From assembly GCA_902791025.1 (NCBI GenBank), contig CADATZ010000003.1, positions 124,001 to 188,000 on the forward strand: a stretch of DNA of 64,000 nt, in the 5' to 3' direction. Under the pieces are notes generated by a model that saw only the letters and a list, made by a program, of their open reading frames with translations, was not told where the DNA came from and searched no databases. A program made the position numbers and the translations under genes. Below, in pieces: positions 8,717-16,397 of the stretch. Source of the DNA: an uncultured Chloroflexota bacterium. GTDB taxonomy: Bacteria; Chloroflexota; Anaerolineae; Anaerolineales; Anaerolineaceae. Each line of letters starts with the position of its first letter. Positions within the stretch are counted from its first letter, which is position 1.

Positions 8717-10210
8717 ATGAACAATTACGATTATTTCGATGATATGGATGAGGGGTACATCTCCTCATCCGGTCTTACGCTTGATAAAAGCAAAGAGCAG
8801 TCTCCGTTCCTTGAAGGACTTGCCCGCGTCCGGAACGAGCTTACACGTCTTGGTTACGGTGCCCAGGATTTCACGAACGCAGGTCCGAGGATCGAAATGG
8901 ACGCCCGAAATGCCGCAGTCAGCGTTTTTTCCGCCTACAATACATCGGCAGGGAATAAAGGCTGCCTTACAATCGACATGCCGCGGGACGAGTTTGTCCA
9001 GAAAGTTGTGGATGAAATTCTCGGCATGGGCGAACTCACCCCGCTCCTTGAAGATCAGTCCATTGAGGACATCGCTGTAAACGGGCCGAATGAAATCATG
9101 ACTTACAGTTCAGGCGGCTGGAATCATCAGGCTTTGAAGTTTGAAAGCAGCGAGCGTCTTCTGGAAATGATTAACCGCGGTATTTCAAAGAGCGGCAAAA
9201 AAGCGAATCCGGTCACGCCGATCGTTGACGGTATCCTTCCCGGCGGGGAGCGCGTCAGCATCGTTACCTATCCGGTAACGGATGCCTGGCCGACGATTTC
9301 CATCCGTGCACACCGTTCAAAAGATATTCAGCTTTCGGATTTCACCCGGAAGTATGAAGCAAAAGACAATGATTCGGAACGTTTCGATCTGACGAAATAT
9401 CTGCCTGATTACACTCAGACGGATACCGGCGGGATGCTTACCGCAAAAGCCGCAACATATCTGCACGCTGCAGTTCTCACCGGTTTGAACATTGTCCTGG
9501 TCGGGCCTACCGGATGCGGGAAAACCACGATGCTTACCGCCCTCGGGAAATGCATTCCGCCCGGTAAGCGTATCCTGATTATCGAGGATACGCCGGAGAT
9601 CGATCTGTATCCTGATGCGAAAACACCGAACAATGTGATCTATCTTCGTACCCGTGCAGCCAGTCTGGACGGAAATGTCGCAGCTGTTGAACAGGCTGAT
9701 CTGGTCAAGCTTGCGCTCCGTCAGCGTCCTGACGCCCTGACCCTCGGGGAAGCCCGAGGCAAGGAAGTGTTTGACCTGCTCAATGCGCTGAACACCGGTC
9801 ATAAAAACGGGCTTACTTCGCTTCATGCTGAAGGACCGAATGAAGTTTTCGGACGTATCTACATGATGCTCTCACAATCTGAGCAGGGACGCCATCTGGA
9901 CCGCTATCGTGCAGCCAATCTCGCCGCAGGAACGATGAATATTCTTGTAACACTTCAGATCCATGGAAGCCGCAGGTCTGTTCATTCCATTGTCGAATAC
10001 TCAGGAAAACTGGTCAACGAGGATACTACGCCCGAGCCCGAGCTTGTTCCTGTTTTCCTGAACGGGGGCGGCAGGAACGGTGATCTCGGACCGATGCTCC
10101 GGAATTCCTGTTTTGCCCAGAAATTTGAGGATGCGGGAATGCCGGAATACGCCTACACAACACAGCCACTCCCTAACCATGAAGCTGAGAAAGGAACAGC
10201 GGATGAATAA
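8717..10210 (+). CDS. cpaF: Tad pilus secretion ATPase CpaF/TadA
   Basis: 497 residues of the GspE/VirB11 secretion ATPase family. The N-terminal domain includes GMGELTPLLEDQSIEDIAVNG, typical of CpaF. The Walker A is GPTGCGKT (263-270), followed by an Asp box (IIEDTPEIDL) and a Walker B region (RPDALTLGEARGKE) with a His box (GLTSLHAEGP). This enzyme powers pilin assembly in the Tad system. The stop codon overlaps the tadB start (ATGAATAA), indicating translational coupling. Residues 1-70 and the last ~50 extend beyond the usual core. Confidence 0.93.
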   Translation: MNNYDYFDDMDEGYISSSGLTLDKSKEQSPFLEGLARVRNELTRLGYGAQDFTNAGPRIEMDARNAAVSVFSAYNTSAGNKGCLTIDMPRDEFVQKVVDEILGMGELTPLLEDQSIEDIAVNGPNEIMTYSSGGWNHQALKFESSERLLEMINRGISKSGKKANPVTPIVDGILPGGERVSIVTYPVTDAWPTISIRAHRSKDIQLSDFTRKYEAKDNDSERFDLTKYLPDYTQTDTGGMLTAKAATYLHAAVLTGLNIVLVGPTGCGKTTMLTALGKCIPPGKRILIIEDTPEIDLYPDAKTPNNVIYLRTRAASLDGNVAAVEQADLVKLALRQRPDALTLGEARGKEVFDLLNALNTGHKNGLTSLHAEGPNEVFGRIYMMLSQSEQGRHLDRYRAANLAAGTMNILVTLQIHGSRRSVHSIVEYSGKLVNEDTTPEPELVPVFLNGGGRNGDLGPMLRNSCFAQKFEDAGMPEYAYTTQPLPNHEAEKGTADE

Positions 10211-11159
10211 CGCTATTATCGATACCAATATTCTTTTTGCCATTGTCGGTGCACTCGGTGCTTTTCTGATCTGGACCGGACTGACTTACCGGGAAAAGAA
10301 GGCGGAACAGACGGATCTGGACCGTGTGTCAGCGCTGCTCGAAACAGACAAGCTGGCATATAAGCAGCAGAACTTTATTAAAACGGTACGGAAGTACGGG
10401 CTGGAAACTGCGATCGGTCAGGCAAACCTGAATGTTACCAAAGCTGTGTTTATCCGGGACGGCATGATTATCATGGCAGTACTGATGGCTGCCGGATGGA
10501 TCGCATCAAACAATATTGTTGTCATGATCACCCTCGGTGGCATCTCCTGGTTCGCCTATATCATGTGGCTGTTTGACCGCCGTGATAAACAGGGGCTTGA
10601 ATATGAAGAAGCGCTTGCAGATATGGCTGACCGCATGGCCTCCGGGGCAGCGATCCATACTGTTATCCGGGATACACTGGATCACGCGATCCGCATGGCG
10701 CCGGGTATTGTAAAGACAGATTTCGAACTGATCCTGACAAATCTGAACCAGGGCGCAAAATTCGATGAAGCGGTCCAGGAGGTAAAGAAGAAACGCCATT
10801 CCACGTCTCTCAATCTGCTCTTGGATACGCTTGAAACCTGGGAATACAAGGGAAGCGCTGTCCCTCTTGCGGATGTTCTGCATCCTTTGACGGAAACGAT
10901 CCGTTCCCGCATGCGTGCCAGGCAGAAAGTGGCTGCGGATCTGCAGACGCAGAAAAGCACGCTGTATATCATTACAGCATCACCTTTTGTGTTTATGATC
11001 GCTATGCGACTGTTCTTCCCGGATTCACGTGAGGCATATCAGACGCCGCTCGGAACTTTTTTCCTGATTCTGTCTATCGCTACGGCTTGTGTCGGCTATC
11101 TTGTCGGGAATAAAGTGCTGAACTCGGCAGGGAAGGTTCTTGAAATCGGAGGAGAATAA
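10203..11159 (+). CDS. tadB: Tad pilus inner-membrane platform protein TadB
   Basis: 318 residues from the ATG at 10203, which overlaps the end of cpaF by 8 bases and has AAAGGAA upstream; an in-frame ATG at 10080 would lie deep inside cpaF. Membrane helices at about residues 10-24, 82-102, 104-120 and two near the C-terminus enclose a GspF-like cytoplasmic domain (DRMASGAAIHTVIRDTL, NLLLDTLETWEYKG). This is the usual TadB form. It pairs with TadC as the membrane base of the pilus. Confidence 0.85.
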   Translation: MNNAIIDTNILFAIVGALGAFLIWTGLTYREKKAEQTDLDRVSALLETDKLAYKQQNFIKTVRKYGLETAIGQANLNVTKAVFIRDGMIIMAVLMAAGWIASNNIVVMITLGGISWFAYIMWLFDRRDKQGLEYEEALADMADRMASGAAIHTVIRDTLDHAIRMAPGIVKTDFELILTNLNQGAKFDEAVQEVKKKRHSTSLNLLLDTLETWEYKGSAVPLADVLHPLTETIRSRMRARQKVAADLQTQKSTLYIITASPFVFMIAMRLFFPDSREAYQTPLGTFFLILSIATACVGYLVGNKVLNSAGKVLEIGGE

Positions 11160-11168
11160 GGAGGCTGT

Positions 11169-12035
11169 ATGAATTATCTTGTATTTGCGATCGCTGCGGC
11201 TGCTGGTATTGCTTTGATCATGATCGGTATTCTTAGCGGAAAGACAAACGGCCAGAAAATGCTTCGTGAAGATGAAAACGGATATCTCCGTCCTGTTTCT
11301 GCTAACGAATCAACTGTCTTCACCTCTATGCTGGCTGATCTTTCCAATAAGATCCGTCCTGTGGATGGAAATCTGGAAACGCGCCTCCGGAAATCCGGAT
11401 GGGTGTATCAGGGACCGATGGAATATCATGCGAAGCGGATGACGCTTTCGATTCTCTTCTTTATGATTCCTGTTGCCGCTGGTCTGATTCTGAAGGGCAG
11501 TTTTCTGACCATTGCTCTGATTGCAACGGGTGCGGCTGTTGTCGGTTTTATTACTCCAGACAGAAAAATTGCTCAGGCGACAAATAACCGGAAAAAGACG
11601 ATCCAGCGTGAAATGGGTTTCGGCCTTGAACAGATCTCGTTGATGCTGACATCGGGCGAACAGCTGGAAAGAGCATTGTCCTCTGCAAAAAAGACCGGTG
11701 AATTCGGTCAGATCTGCGAGCATATTGCTGTCGGAAAGGCAACGAACCGTACCATCGGAGACATTATCAGGGAAATCAAGGATGAATTGCCGGATATTTC
11801 CGTAATGAATGAATTTCTTGAGCTGGTCCGCATGGAAAGCAAGGGACAGAATCTCGTCGAGCCTTTCCGTGTAATGGCAATGTTGCAGCGGGACAGGCTT
11901 GAAAATGAGATTATTGAAGCAGGCGGCAAGGCGAAGGTCACTGTCACGATGCTGACATCCGCCTTTGTCATGATGTCCTCGCTTTTCGTTCTGATCGGCC
12001 CGATTTTCATTATCATGCAGAATACCGGATTCTGA
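11169..12035 (+). CDS. tadC: Tad pilus inner-membrane platform protein TadC
   Basis: 288 residues. Two N-terminal helices (about 2-18 and 97-134 region) and a C-terminal helix (about 265-283) surround a GspF-type domain with MGFGLEQISLMLTSGEQLERALSSA and a conserved EFLELVRMESKGQNLVEPFRVMA stretch. TadC is the second GspF-like platform protein of Tad machines. An AGGAGG-like site (GGAGAATAAGGAGG) lies just upstream of the ATG, with 9 bases after tadB. A strong terminator follows at 12044, ending the five-gene operon. Confidence 0.85.
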   Translation: MNYLVFAIAAAAGIALIMIGILSGKTNGQKMLREDENGYLRPVSANESTVFTSMLADLSNKIRPVDGNLETRLRKSGWVYQGPMEYHAKRMTLSILFFMIPVAAGLILKGSFLTIALIATGAAVVGFITPDRKIAQATNNRKKTIQREMGFGLEQISLMLTSGEQLERALSSAKKTGEFGQICEHIAVGKATNRTIGDIIREIKDELPDISVMNEFLELVRMESKGQNLVEPFRVMAMLQRDRLENEIIEAGGKAKVTVTMLTSAFVMMSSLFVLIGPIFIIMQNTGF

Positions 12036-12043
12036 TTATTATC

Positions 12044-12072
12044 AAAAACTCTCCGCGAAGGAGAGTTTTTTT
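12044..12072 (+). terminator. Rho-independent terminator of the cpaB-tadC operon
   Basis: CTCTCC/GGAGAG stem (12049-12054 with 12060-12065), extended by A5/T5 and followed by a T tract. The A tract on the left makes it able to act in both directions. Confidence 0.9.
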
Positions 12073-12098
12073 ACGTAATATCGCCGTTATCATAAGAA

Positions 12099-13049
12099 TT
12101 AAACAGTTGTCAGATCATCCCAAAGATCAAACAGTTCTCGATATGCATCCTGAATCTCTTTCGGAGCATCCTTTCGTACATTTCGTATTTCCGAATCCCA
12201 ATATGGTTCTATGATTTTTCCGAGTTCATCTATTCTCTTTTCTGCTACTAAATACTTTTCCTTTTCAGGTAATTTTCTCTTTACATATTCGATGAATTGT
12301 TTTTTATATCTTCCGACAGAGATTTCCGGCTTTTCAAGATAAAATCTTCCGGAACAGATAAGCCAGAATATTTTATCGATTTTATATGGCGTGGCTGACG
12401 GGTCTTCTGCCTTGCAGCAGTCAGACATTCGTACGATTGCCTCAAATGTGGAAATTGCGTTATTCTCTGAAAGACCTAACGATGAAAACACTTCAATAAG
12501 GTGGACATCAGGTTTGGGATAGTTTGTAAAACCGAGTTCCTTCAAAAGATCACATGCAAGTGCAAAACCGATTCCGCTGATTTTCTGAGAAATGAGTAAC
12601 GGTAGCGCCATTCGCGTTGAAACATTGTAATCAAACAGTTTTACGAAGGTCTCGAAATCATTTACATCCGAAAAATCTGATATGAATCTGGCTGAATCCA
12701 CAACGGATTTGCTCCACTTGTGCCAGCTGTTGAAATTATTATCTGCGCCGCCGACATTGAAAGCGTCCCTGAGGGATACATACAAATCTTCAGATGATAG
12801 ATTTTTGATCTGGTTGTAATCATAATCAAACAGAAAGCTTGAGATGAGATCCTTTCTTTCCTCAAATTTAATTACATTGGGCATACTTTGATAATTCTGT
12901 GCTGACCGGATAAACTGAATGTAAATATCCTTCAAAGAAGAATAATTTCTGCTGTCGCCCAGAAAATAATTATCAAGGTTTACATCCAGTGGTTTAATTT
13001 GTTCCAGAAATTCTGTTGCCAACTGATATATGCAGATGTTCTTATCCAT
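12099..13049 (-). CDS. Hypothetical protein with HhH (glycosylase-like) segment
   Basis: 316 residues from the ATG at 13049, which has AGAGGG just upstream; an upstream in-frame ATG at 13163 would add 38 residues but has no ribosome site. Residues about 160-200 contain a helix-hairpin-helix-like stretch (KISGIGFALACDLLKELG) followed by YPKPDVHLIEVF, which resembles the Lys ... Asp layout of HhH-GPD DNA glycosylases. The rest matches nothing that I recognise. A DNA repair or DNA-binding role is possible but unproven. It stands alone between the Tad operon and the DUF5679 gene, on the opposite strand. Confidence 0.5.
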   Translation of the reverse strand: MDKNICIYQLATEFLEQIKPLDVNLDNYFLGDSRNYSSLKDIYIQFIRSAQNYQSMPNVIKFEERKDLISSFLFDYDYNQIKNLSSEDLYVSLRDAFNVGGADNNFNSWHKWSKSVVDSARFISDFSDVNDFETFVKLFDYNVSTRMALPLLISQKISGIGFALACDLLKELGFTNYPKPDVHLIEVFSSLGLSENNAISTFEAIVRMSDCCKAEDPSATPYKIDKIFWLICSGRFYLEKPEISVGRYKKQFIEYVKRKLPEKEKYLVAEKRIDELGKIIEPYWDSEIRNVRKDAPKEIQDAYRELFDLWDDLTTV

Positions 13050-13244
13050 TATTCCCTCTTTAGACCACCAACCCGGCCTTTCGAACATGATATCAATGGT
13101 GACAAATGCACCATAGTCATCATAATATAAATATAACAGACATAATGAATAATTATCTTTCATGCACAGAATTTGGAATTATGAGAAGAATAATAAAAGA
13201 GAAAACAGATTTCCCAAAAAAATTCTCTTGTCTGTTTCTGGTGG

Positions 13245-13250
13245 TATACT
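13245..13250 (+). promoter_or_regulatory. Extended -10 promoter for the DUF5679 gene
   Basis: TATACT preceded by TGG (TGn-TATACT), 43 bases before the ATG at 13293. The -35 region is poor (TTCTCT at spacing 16). Extended -10 elements recur in this window upstream of addB (25754) and of the gene at 63121. Confidence 0.55.
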
Positions 13251-13292
13251 CAGAAATGAGCGTTGCTCATGACTAAACTTTTGGAGGAAACA

Positions 13293-13466
13293 ATGGAAGG
13301 ATATTGTGTAAAATGCAAAGCCAAGCGTGAGATCCAGAATCCCACTGCTGATTTTAACAAACGCGGCAGCGCTGTCGTTTATGGAACCTGCCCCGAATGC
13401 GGAACAAAGATCTATCGCATCGGCCGCACTGAATTGCATGAAGGCATGGAAGCTCCCAAGAAGTAA
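13293..13466 (+). CDS. DUF5679 zinc-ribbon-like protein
   Basis: 57 residues from the ATG at 13293, selected because GGAGG lies 5 bases upstream. It has two Cys pairs, YCVKCKAKREI near the N-terminus and GTCPECGTKIYRIG near the C-terminus, which form a likely zinc ribbon. This pattern with the intervening NPTADFNKRGSAVVYG is that of DUF5679, a short family common in Chloroflexota and Actinobacteria. Its biochemical role is unknown. Own promoter and own terminator, so a monocistronic, probably well-expressed gene. Confidence 0.85.
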   Translation: MEGYCVKCKAKREIQNPTADFNKRGSAVVYGTCPECGTKIYRIGRTELHEGMEAPKK

Positions 13467-13500
13467 ACAGTTTCAGCTTAACCCTGACTAAGGATATTAT

Positions 13501-13538
13501 CCCGAAGCAGTATGCAGAAACTGCTTTCGGGTTTTTTA
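13501..13538 (+). terminator. Terminator after DUF5679 gene
   Basis: CCCGAAGCAG (13501-13510) pairs with CTGCTTTCGGG (13521-13531) with one bulge, and a T6 tract follows. Confidence 0.9.
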
Positions 13539-13647
13539 TTTAATAATACATACCCAGTCAGATTTTCTACTGCCAAAACATTTTGAGCCTTGAATCTGCT
13601 GAAAATCACAAAATAAAATTCGAATTTATTTGTATAAGGAGAATGAA

Positions 13648-14409
13648 ATGAAATTTGATGATTTTGACAAAAAAATGAGAATTTACGAGGAGTCGATCGA
13701 CCGGAGCATTCTTCCGGAAATCTTTATCGTAACAAGACTTGACGGCCGATCATTCACCAGACTGACAAAGGATGTGTGTCAGTTTGAAGCTCCTTTTGAT
13801 ACCAGGTTCCGTGACCTGATGGTTGATACAACTAAGCACCTGATGGAAAAATCAGGATTTCGCATCATCTACGGATATACACAGAGTGATGAGATTTCTC
13901 TTTTGTTCGCACCTGATGAAAATACCTTCAACCGCAAAGTCCGGAAGATCAACACAACGCTTGCAGGAGAAGCTAGTGCATTTTTTTCCATGTCGCTGGG
14001 CAGACTTGCAACGCTTGACTGCCGTGTAGTGCCTCTCCCTAATAAGGAAAAGGTGGTCGACTATTTCAGATGGCGTCAGGAAGATGCACACAGAAATGCG
14101 TTGAACTCCTGGTGCTACTGGACACTGAGGAAGGAAGGAAAAAATGTGTCGGCAGCCTCAAGAGAGCTGGAAAATAAAAGCGTTTCCTATAAAAACGAGC
14201 TTCTGTTTGAACGGGGTATCAATTTCAACGACCTTCCGAAATGGCAGAAACGCGGAGTCGGCATCTGCCTGAAAGAGGTCGACAGAGAAGGCTTCAATCC
14301 CCTGACTAAGGAGAAGGTAATAACAAAAAGGAAAAAGCTCGATGTCGATTATGAGTTGGAAATAGGCGATAAATATGACGAATTTATCCGGAATTTTATG
14401 TATGAGTAA
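13648..14409 (+). CDS. Thg1-like tRNA 3'-5' nucleotidyltransferase
   Basis: 253 residues from the ATG at 13648 (AAGGAG 6 bases upstream). The metal-binding residues of the Thg1 family are visible: D32 in TRLDGRSFTRLTK and D81-E82 in GYTQSDEISLLF. A SxFF/LDCRVVPLP region and a YWTLRKEG helix follow, as in Thg1-like proteins. Thg1 adds G to the 5' end of tRNA-His; bacterial and archaeal Thg1-like proteins instead repair truncated tRNA 5' ends by templated 3'-5' synthesis. Bacterial genomes that carry it are a minority. The gene stands alone and is closed by a symmetrical terminator. Confidence 0.88.
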   Translation: MKFDDFDKKMRIYEESIDRSILPEIFIVTRLDGRSFTRLTKDVCQFEAPFDTRFRDLMVDTTKHLMEKSGFRIIYGYTQSDEISLLFAPDENTFNRKVRKINTTLAGEASAFFSMSLGRLATLDCRVVPLPNKEKVVDYFRWRQEDAHRNALNSWCYWTLRKEGKNVSAASRELENKSVSYKNELLFERGINFNDLPKWQKRGVGICLKEVDREGFNPLTKEKVITKRKKLDVDYELEIGDKYDEFIRNFMYE

Positions 14410-14436
14410 TCGGATCGATCTTCATTATCATGCATA

Positions 14437-14476
14437 ATAATGGGGCTGTTGCAATGATTGATAACAGCCCCATTAT
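14437..14476. terminator. Bidirectional terminator between thg1-like and Flp pilin genes
   Basis: ATAATGGGGCTGTT (14437-14450) pairs perfectly with AACAGCCCCATTAT (14463-14476), a 14-bp stem with a 12-base loop. It separates two convergent genes, so it likely ends both transcripts. Confidence 0.85.
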
Positions 14477-14641
14477 TTATTGGTAATTGTTTGAAATCGA
14501 TAATGTGTGCGCCTGTATGGTATCGCGAATTGCATAAAAGAAGATCCCGGCGATTACCAGCGCTCCGATACTGATCAGCAGGTATTCAATCGAACCCTGC
14601 CCTGAGTCGTCACCAAGTATTCCCTTGCGAATAACCTCCAT
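14477..14641 (-). CDS. flp: Flp-type pilin 1 (TadE-motif class III pilin)
   Basis: 54 residues from the ATG at 14641 (MEVIRKGILGDDSG). The processing motif GQGSIEY is present: cleavage after the first Gly would put Glu at +5 and Tyr at +6, as in Flp prepilins. One hydrophobic helix (LLISIGALVIAGIFFYA) follows, then a short polar tail. Flp pilins are polymerised by the CpaF/TadB/TadC machine. It is a paralogue of the pilin gene just upstream on the same strand; both share KGILGD/NGILGD and GQGSIEY. A GTG-like longer frame to 14713 overlaps the upstream pilin stop and is rejected. Confidence 0.85.
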   Translation of the reverse strand: MEVIRKGILGDDSGQGSIEYLLISIGALVIAGIFFYAIRDTIQAHTLSISNNYQ

Positions 14642-14660
14642 GGAATATCCCGCTTTCCAA

Positions 14661-14685
14661 GGCGGGGAGTGTTTTTCTCCCCGCC
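14661..14685 (-). other. Hairpin between the two Flp pilin genes
   Basis: GGCGGGGAG (14661-14669) is the exact complement of CTCCCCGCC (14677-14685), a 9-bp GC-rich stem with a 7-base loop. There is no T tract on the minus strand, so it probably modulates mRNA decay or read-through rather than terminating fully. Confidence 0.6.
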
Positions 14686-14700
14686 TCCTGCATGCCTTCT

Positions 14701-14874
14701 TTAGGAAGGCCATGCGCTGTTCAGGTCGCCCTGGTGTCCCTGCACAACATTCTTGATGAGCGTGAACACAAGGAACCCGAGTACGACCGCGGCGACCGCA
14801 AGGATCATGTATTCAATAGACCCCTGACCGTCCTGGTCGCCAAGAATTCCGTTACTACAAATTGATTCAAGCAT
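14701..14874 (-). CDS. flp: Flp-type pilin 2 (TadE-motif class III pilin)
   Basis: 57 residues. The frame begins MLESICSNGILGDQDG and then has the Flp processing motif GQGSIEYM, a hydrophobic helix (ILAVAAVVLGFLVFTLI) and a short tail ending NSAWPS. The Glu at +5 after the cleaved Gly is present. It is the promoter-proximal copy of the tandem pilin pair and probably the major pilin. An AAAGGA site lies 10 bases before this ATG; a second in-frame ATG at 14880 would add two residues with a 4-base spacing. The divergent tadE-like gene starts at 14985, so the ~110 bases between should carry promoters for both directions. Confidence 0.88.
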   Translation of the reverse strand: MLESICSNGILGDQDGQGSIEYMILAVAAVVLGFLVFTLIKNVVQGHQGDLNSAWPS

Positions 14875-14984
14875 ATGCATTCAATCCTTTCTGTGCACAA
14901 ATGAGGCATTCCAGCCTTTGACGGGAAGTATACAAAAGTCCGCTTTGTACACTTTCGCAAAACAATAACGGAAAGGAACAGAAA

Positions 14985-15404
14985 ATGAAACTGTCAAACA
15001 AAAAACTCAAGGGGCAGGCGTCTATTGAATTCATGGCGCTCTTCCCCATGTTCATTCTTCTTGTCCTTGTACTGATCTCCCTTGCCCTCCAGTGGCACGC
15101 TTTCCATGTAACGGCCCAGGGTGCGCTTGAGTCCGCAAGCGGCGGATTGAGAAAAGGCGCCGCGGCGGCATACGCGGAAGCACCGTATGCCGATATCGAA
15201 ATTCATAAGACGGGGGATGCTCAGCCGGGAAAGAAGGTCATTGAATCGCCATTCTCGAAATTCATCGGATTCACATCATCCGGATCAGCTGTTCAGCTGA
15301 TTTCCAACCCCGCGAAAATCGACCTTGGAAATCCCTCGACCAAAGGCTATGTTCAGGCGCCCGGAAACTGGGAGTTCATCCCCTGTGATTCGGCATGTAA
15401 ATAA
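14985..15404 (+). CDS. tadE: TadE-like minor pseudopilin 1
   Basis: 139 residues. The N-terminus is basic, followed by the pilin-type motif KGQASIEFMALFPMFILL (about 8-26), in which Glu lies at +5 after the Gly. A long hydrophobic helix runs to about residue 40. The rest is extracytoplasmic and ends in a C-SAC pair (CDSACK) that could form a disulfide. TadE proteins are minor pilins processed by the same peptidase as Flp. RBS GGAAAGGAACAG. First of a three-gene run with 15416 and 15852. Confidence 0.85.
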   Translation: MKLSNKKLKGQASIEFMALFPMFILLVLVLISLALQWHAFHVTAQGALESASGGLRKGAAAAYAEAPYADIEIHKTGDAQPGKKVIESPFSKFIGFTSSGSAVQLISNPAKIDLGNPSTKGYVQAPGNWEFIPCDSACK

Positions 15405-15415
15405 GGAGCAACTTT

Positions 15416-15838
15416 ATGAAAAGAAAAATGAAAGCGCAGGGCTCCATTGAGCTGATGATCATCGCACCCGTGATGATCTTCTTTATTTATGTCCTGTACC
15501 TGAACGGTGTCAGGCTGCATGCCGTACTGACTGCAGCGAATACAAACTATTCAGACGGGATCGCGATTATCCGTTCACAGACAGATCCGGATGTGGATAT
15601 CAATGCTTCGAATTATGTACTGAACCGGAACAACAGAGCGGCGACGCAGACAGAAAGTTCACTGGGAGTTTCTCTCGGTATCGCGGATAAAACCTGGGAA
15701 AAAGGATGGGGAGGACACCTTCTGACGAATCAGGTGGACCCCCATAATTCCCGCTGGACCAATCTGGGTGACATGGATTCTCTCCGGTATACAGTCGCCT
15801 ATCCGGTATCCCCGTTCATCTCCGTATTTGTGAAATAA
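15416..15838 (+). CDS. TadE-like minor pseudopilin 2
   Basis: 140 residues. The prepilin-like motif AQGSIELMIIAPVMIFFIYVL occupies residues about 7-27, with Glu at the +5 position. No Cys is seen in the visible extracytoplasmic part. It follows tadE by 11 bases with an AGGAG site. The three consecutive TadE/TadG-type genes are what Tad loci normally contain. Which of the two TadE-like copies plays TadE and which plays TadF cannot be told from the sequence. Confidence 0.75.
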   Translation: MKRKMKAQGSIELMIIAPVMIFFIYVLYLNGVRLHAVLTAANTNYSDGIAIIRSQTDPDVDINASNYVLNRNNRAATQTESSLGVSLGIADKTWEKGWGGHLLTNQVDPHNSRWTNLGDMDSLRYTVAYPVSPFISVFVK

Positions 15839-15851
15839 GAAAGGCGTACAT

Positions 15852-16328
15852 ATGAAAAAACACATGAAAGGCCAGTTCTACCTGGCATTTATGACGCTCG
15901 CGGTCCCGGTTTTTCTCCTGATGATGGTTGTTGTCGTTGATTTTGGCAACTTCCTGACGATGCGGAGCATGGTAAGATCTCTCGCGGATTCTTCAGCCCT
16001 TGCGGCAGCCGGCGCGGTCGATATGGGCGGGAAGGACGGATCAAGCGGCGGAACCGAAAAAGGCAGCAATTATACACTGAATGCCCGCTGGGCAAGAGCC
16101 CGTGCAGAAGAAATTTTCCGGGAAACAGTCAACGGGAACCAGCCGAGATACATGAGCGCAGGAAGGACAGATTTTACGCTGAGCGTTTCCGTATCCGGTA
16201 AGAGGGCGACCGCGACTGTTACCGGCACATACAGGCCTTTATGGGCAAATCTTCTTGGCGCCAATCCGCTCCGGACTACAGCAACTTCGACAGCTGAAGC
16301 AGCAACCGGAATCGGCGGACCGGTATAG
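15852..16328 (+). CDS. tadG: TadG-like Flp pilus protein
   Basis: 158 residues. The N-terminal MKGQFYLAFMTLAVPVFLLMMVVVVDFGNFLTMRSMV carries the hydrophobic anchor, and the segment SLADSSALAAAGAVDMGG is characteristic of TadG-like proteins (putative Flp pilus-assembly TadE/G-like). Full TadG proteins often have a von Willebrand factor A domain; this copy is short and ends before one, so it is an N-terminal type only. It lies 14 bases downstream of the second TadE-like gene. Confidence 0.75.
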   Translation: MKKHMKGQFYLAFMTLAVPVFLLMMVVVVDFGNFLTMRSMVRSLADSSALAAAGAVDMGGKDGSSGGTEKGSNYTLNARWARARAEEIFRETVNGNQPRYMSAGRTDFTLSVSVSGKRATATVTGTYRPLWANLLGANPLRTTATSTAEAATGIGGPV

Positions 16329-16397
16329 GAAAAAACAAAACCGGTTTCAAATTTCTGCTGATACAGTATTCTCAAATCAGCAAATAGAGGAGGAAAT

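Noticed and set aside
13050..13163. 38-residue N-terminal extension of the HhH-like protein
   Set aside because: No ribosome site before the ATG at 13163, while AGAGGG precedes the ATG at 13049; the extension also reads through an A+T-rich promoter-like region.
14642..14713. Extension of the first Flp pilin to 14713
   Set aside because: The extra residues overlap the stop of the second pilin and the GC hairpin, and no ribosome site precedes them; the ATG at 14641 gives a pilin of normal length.
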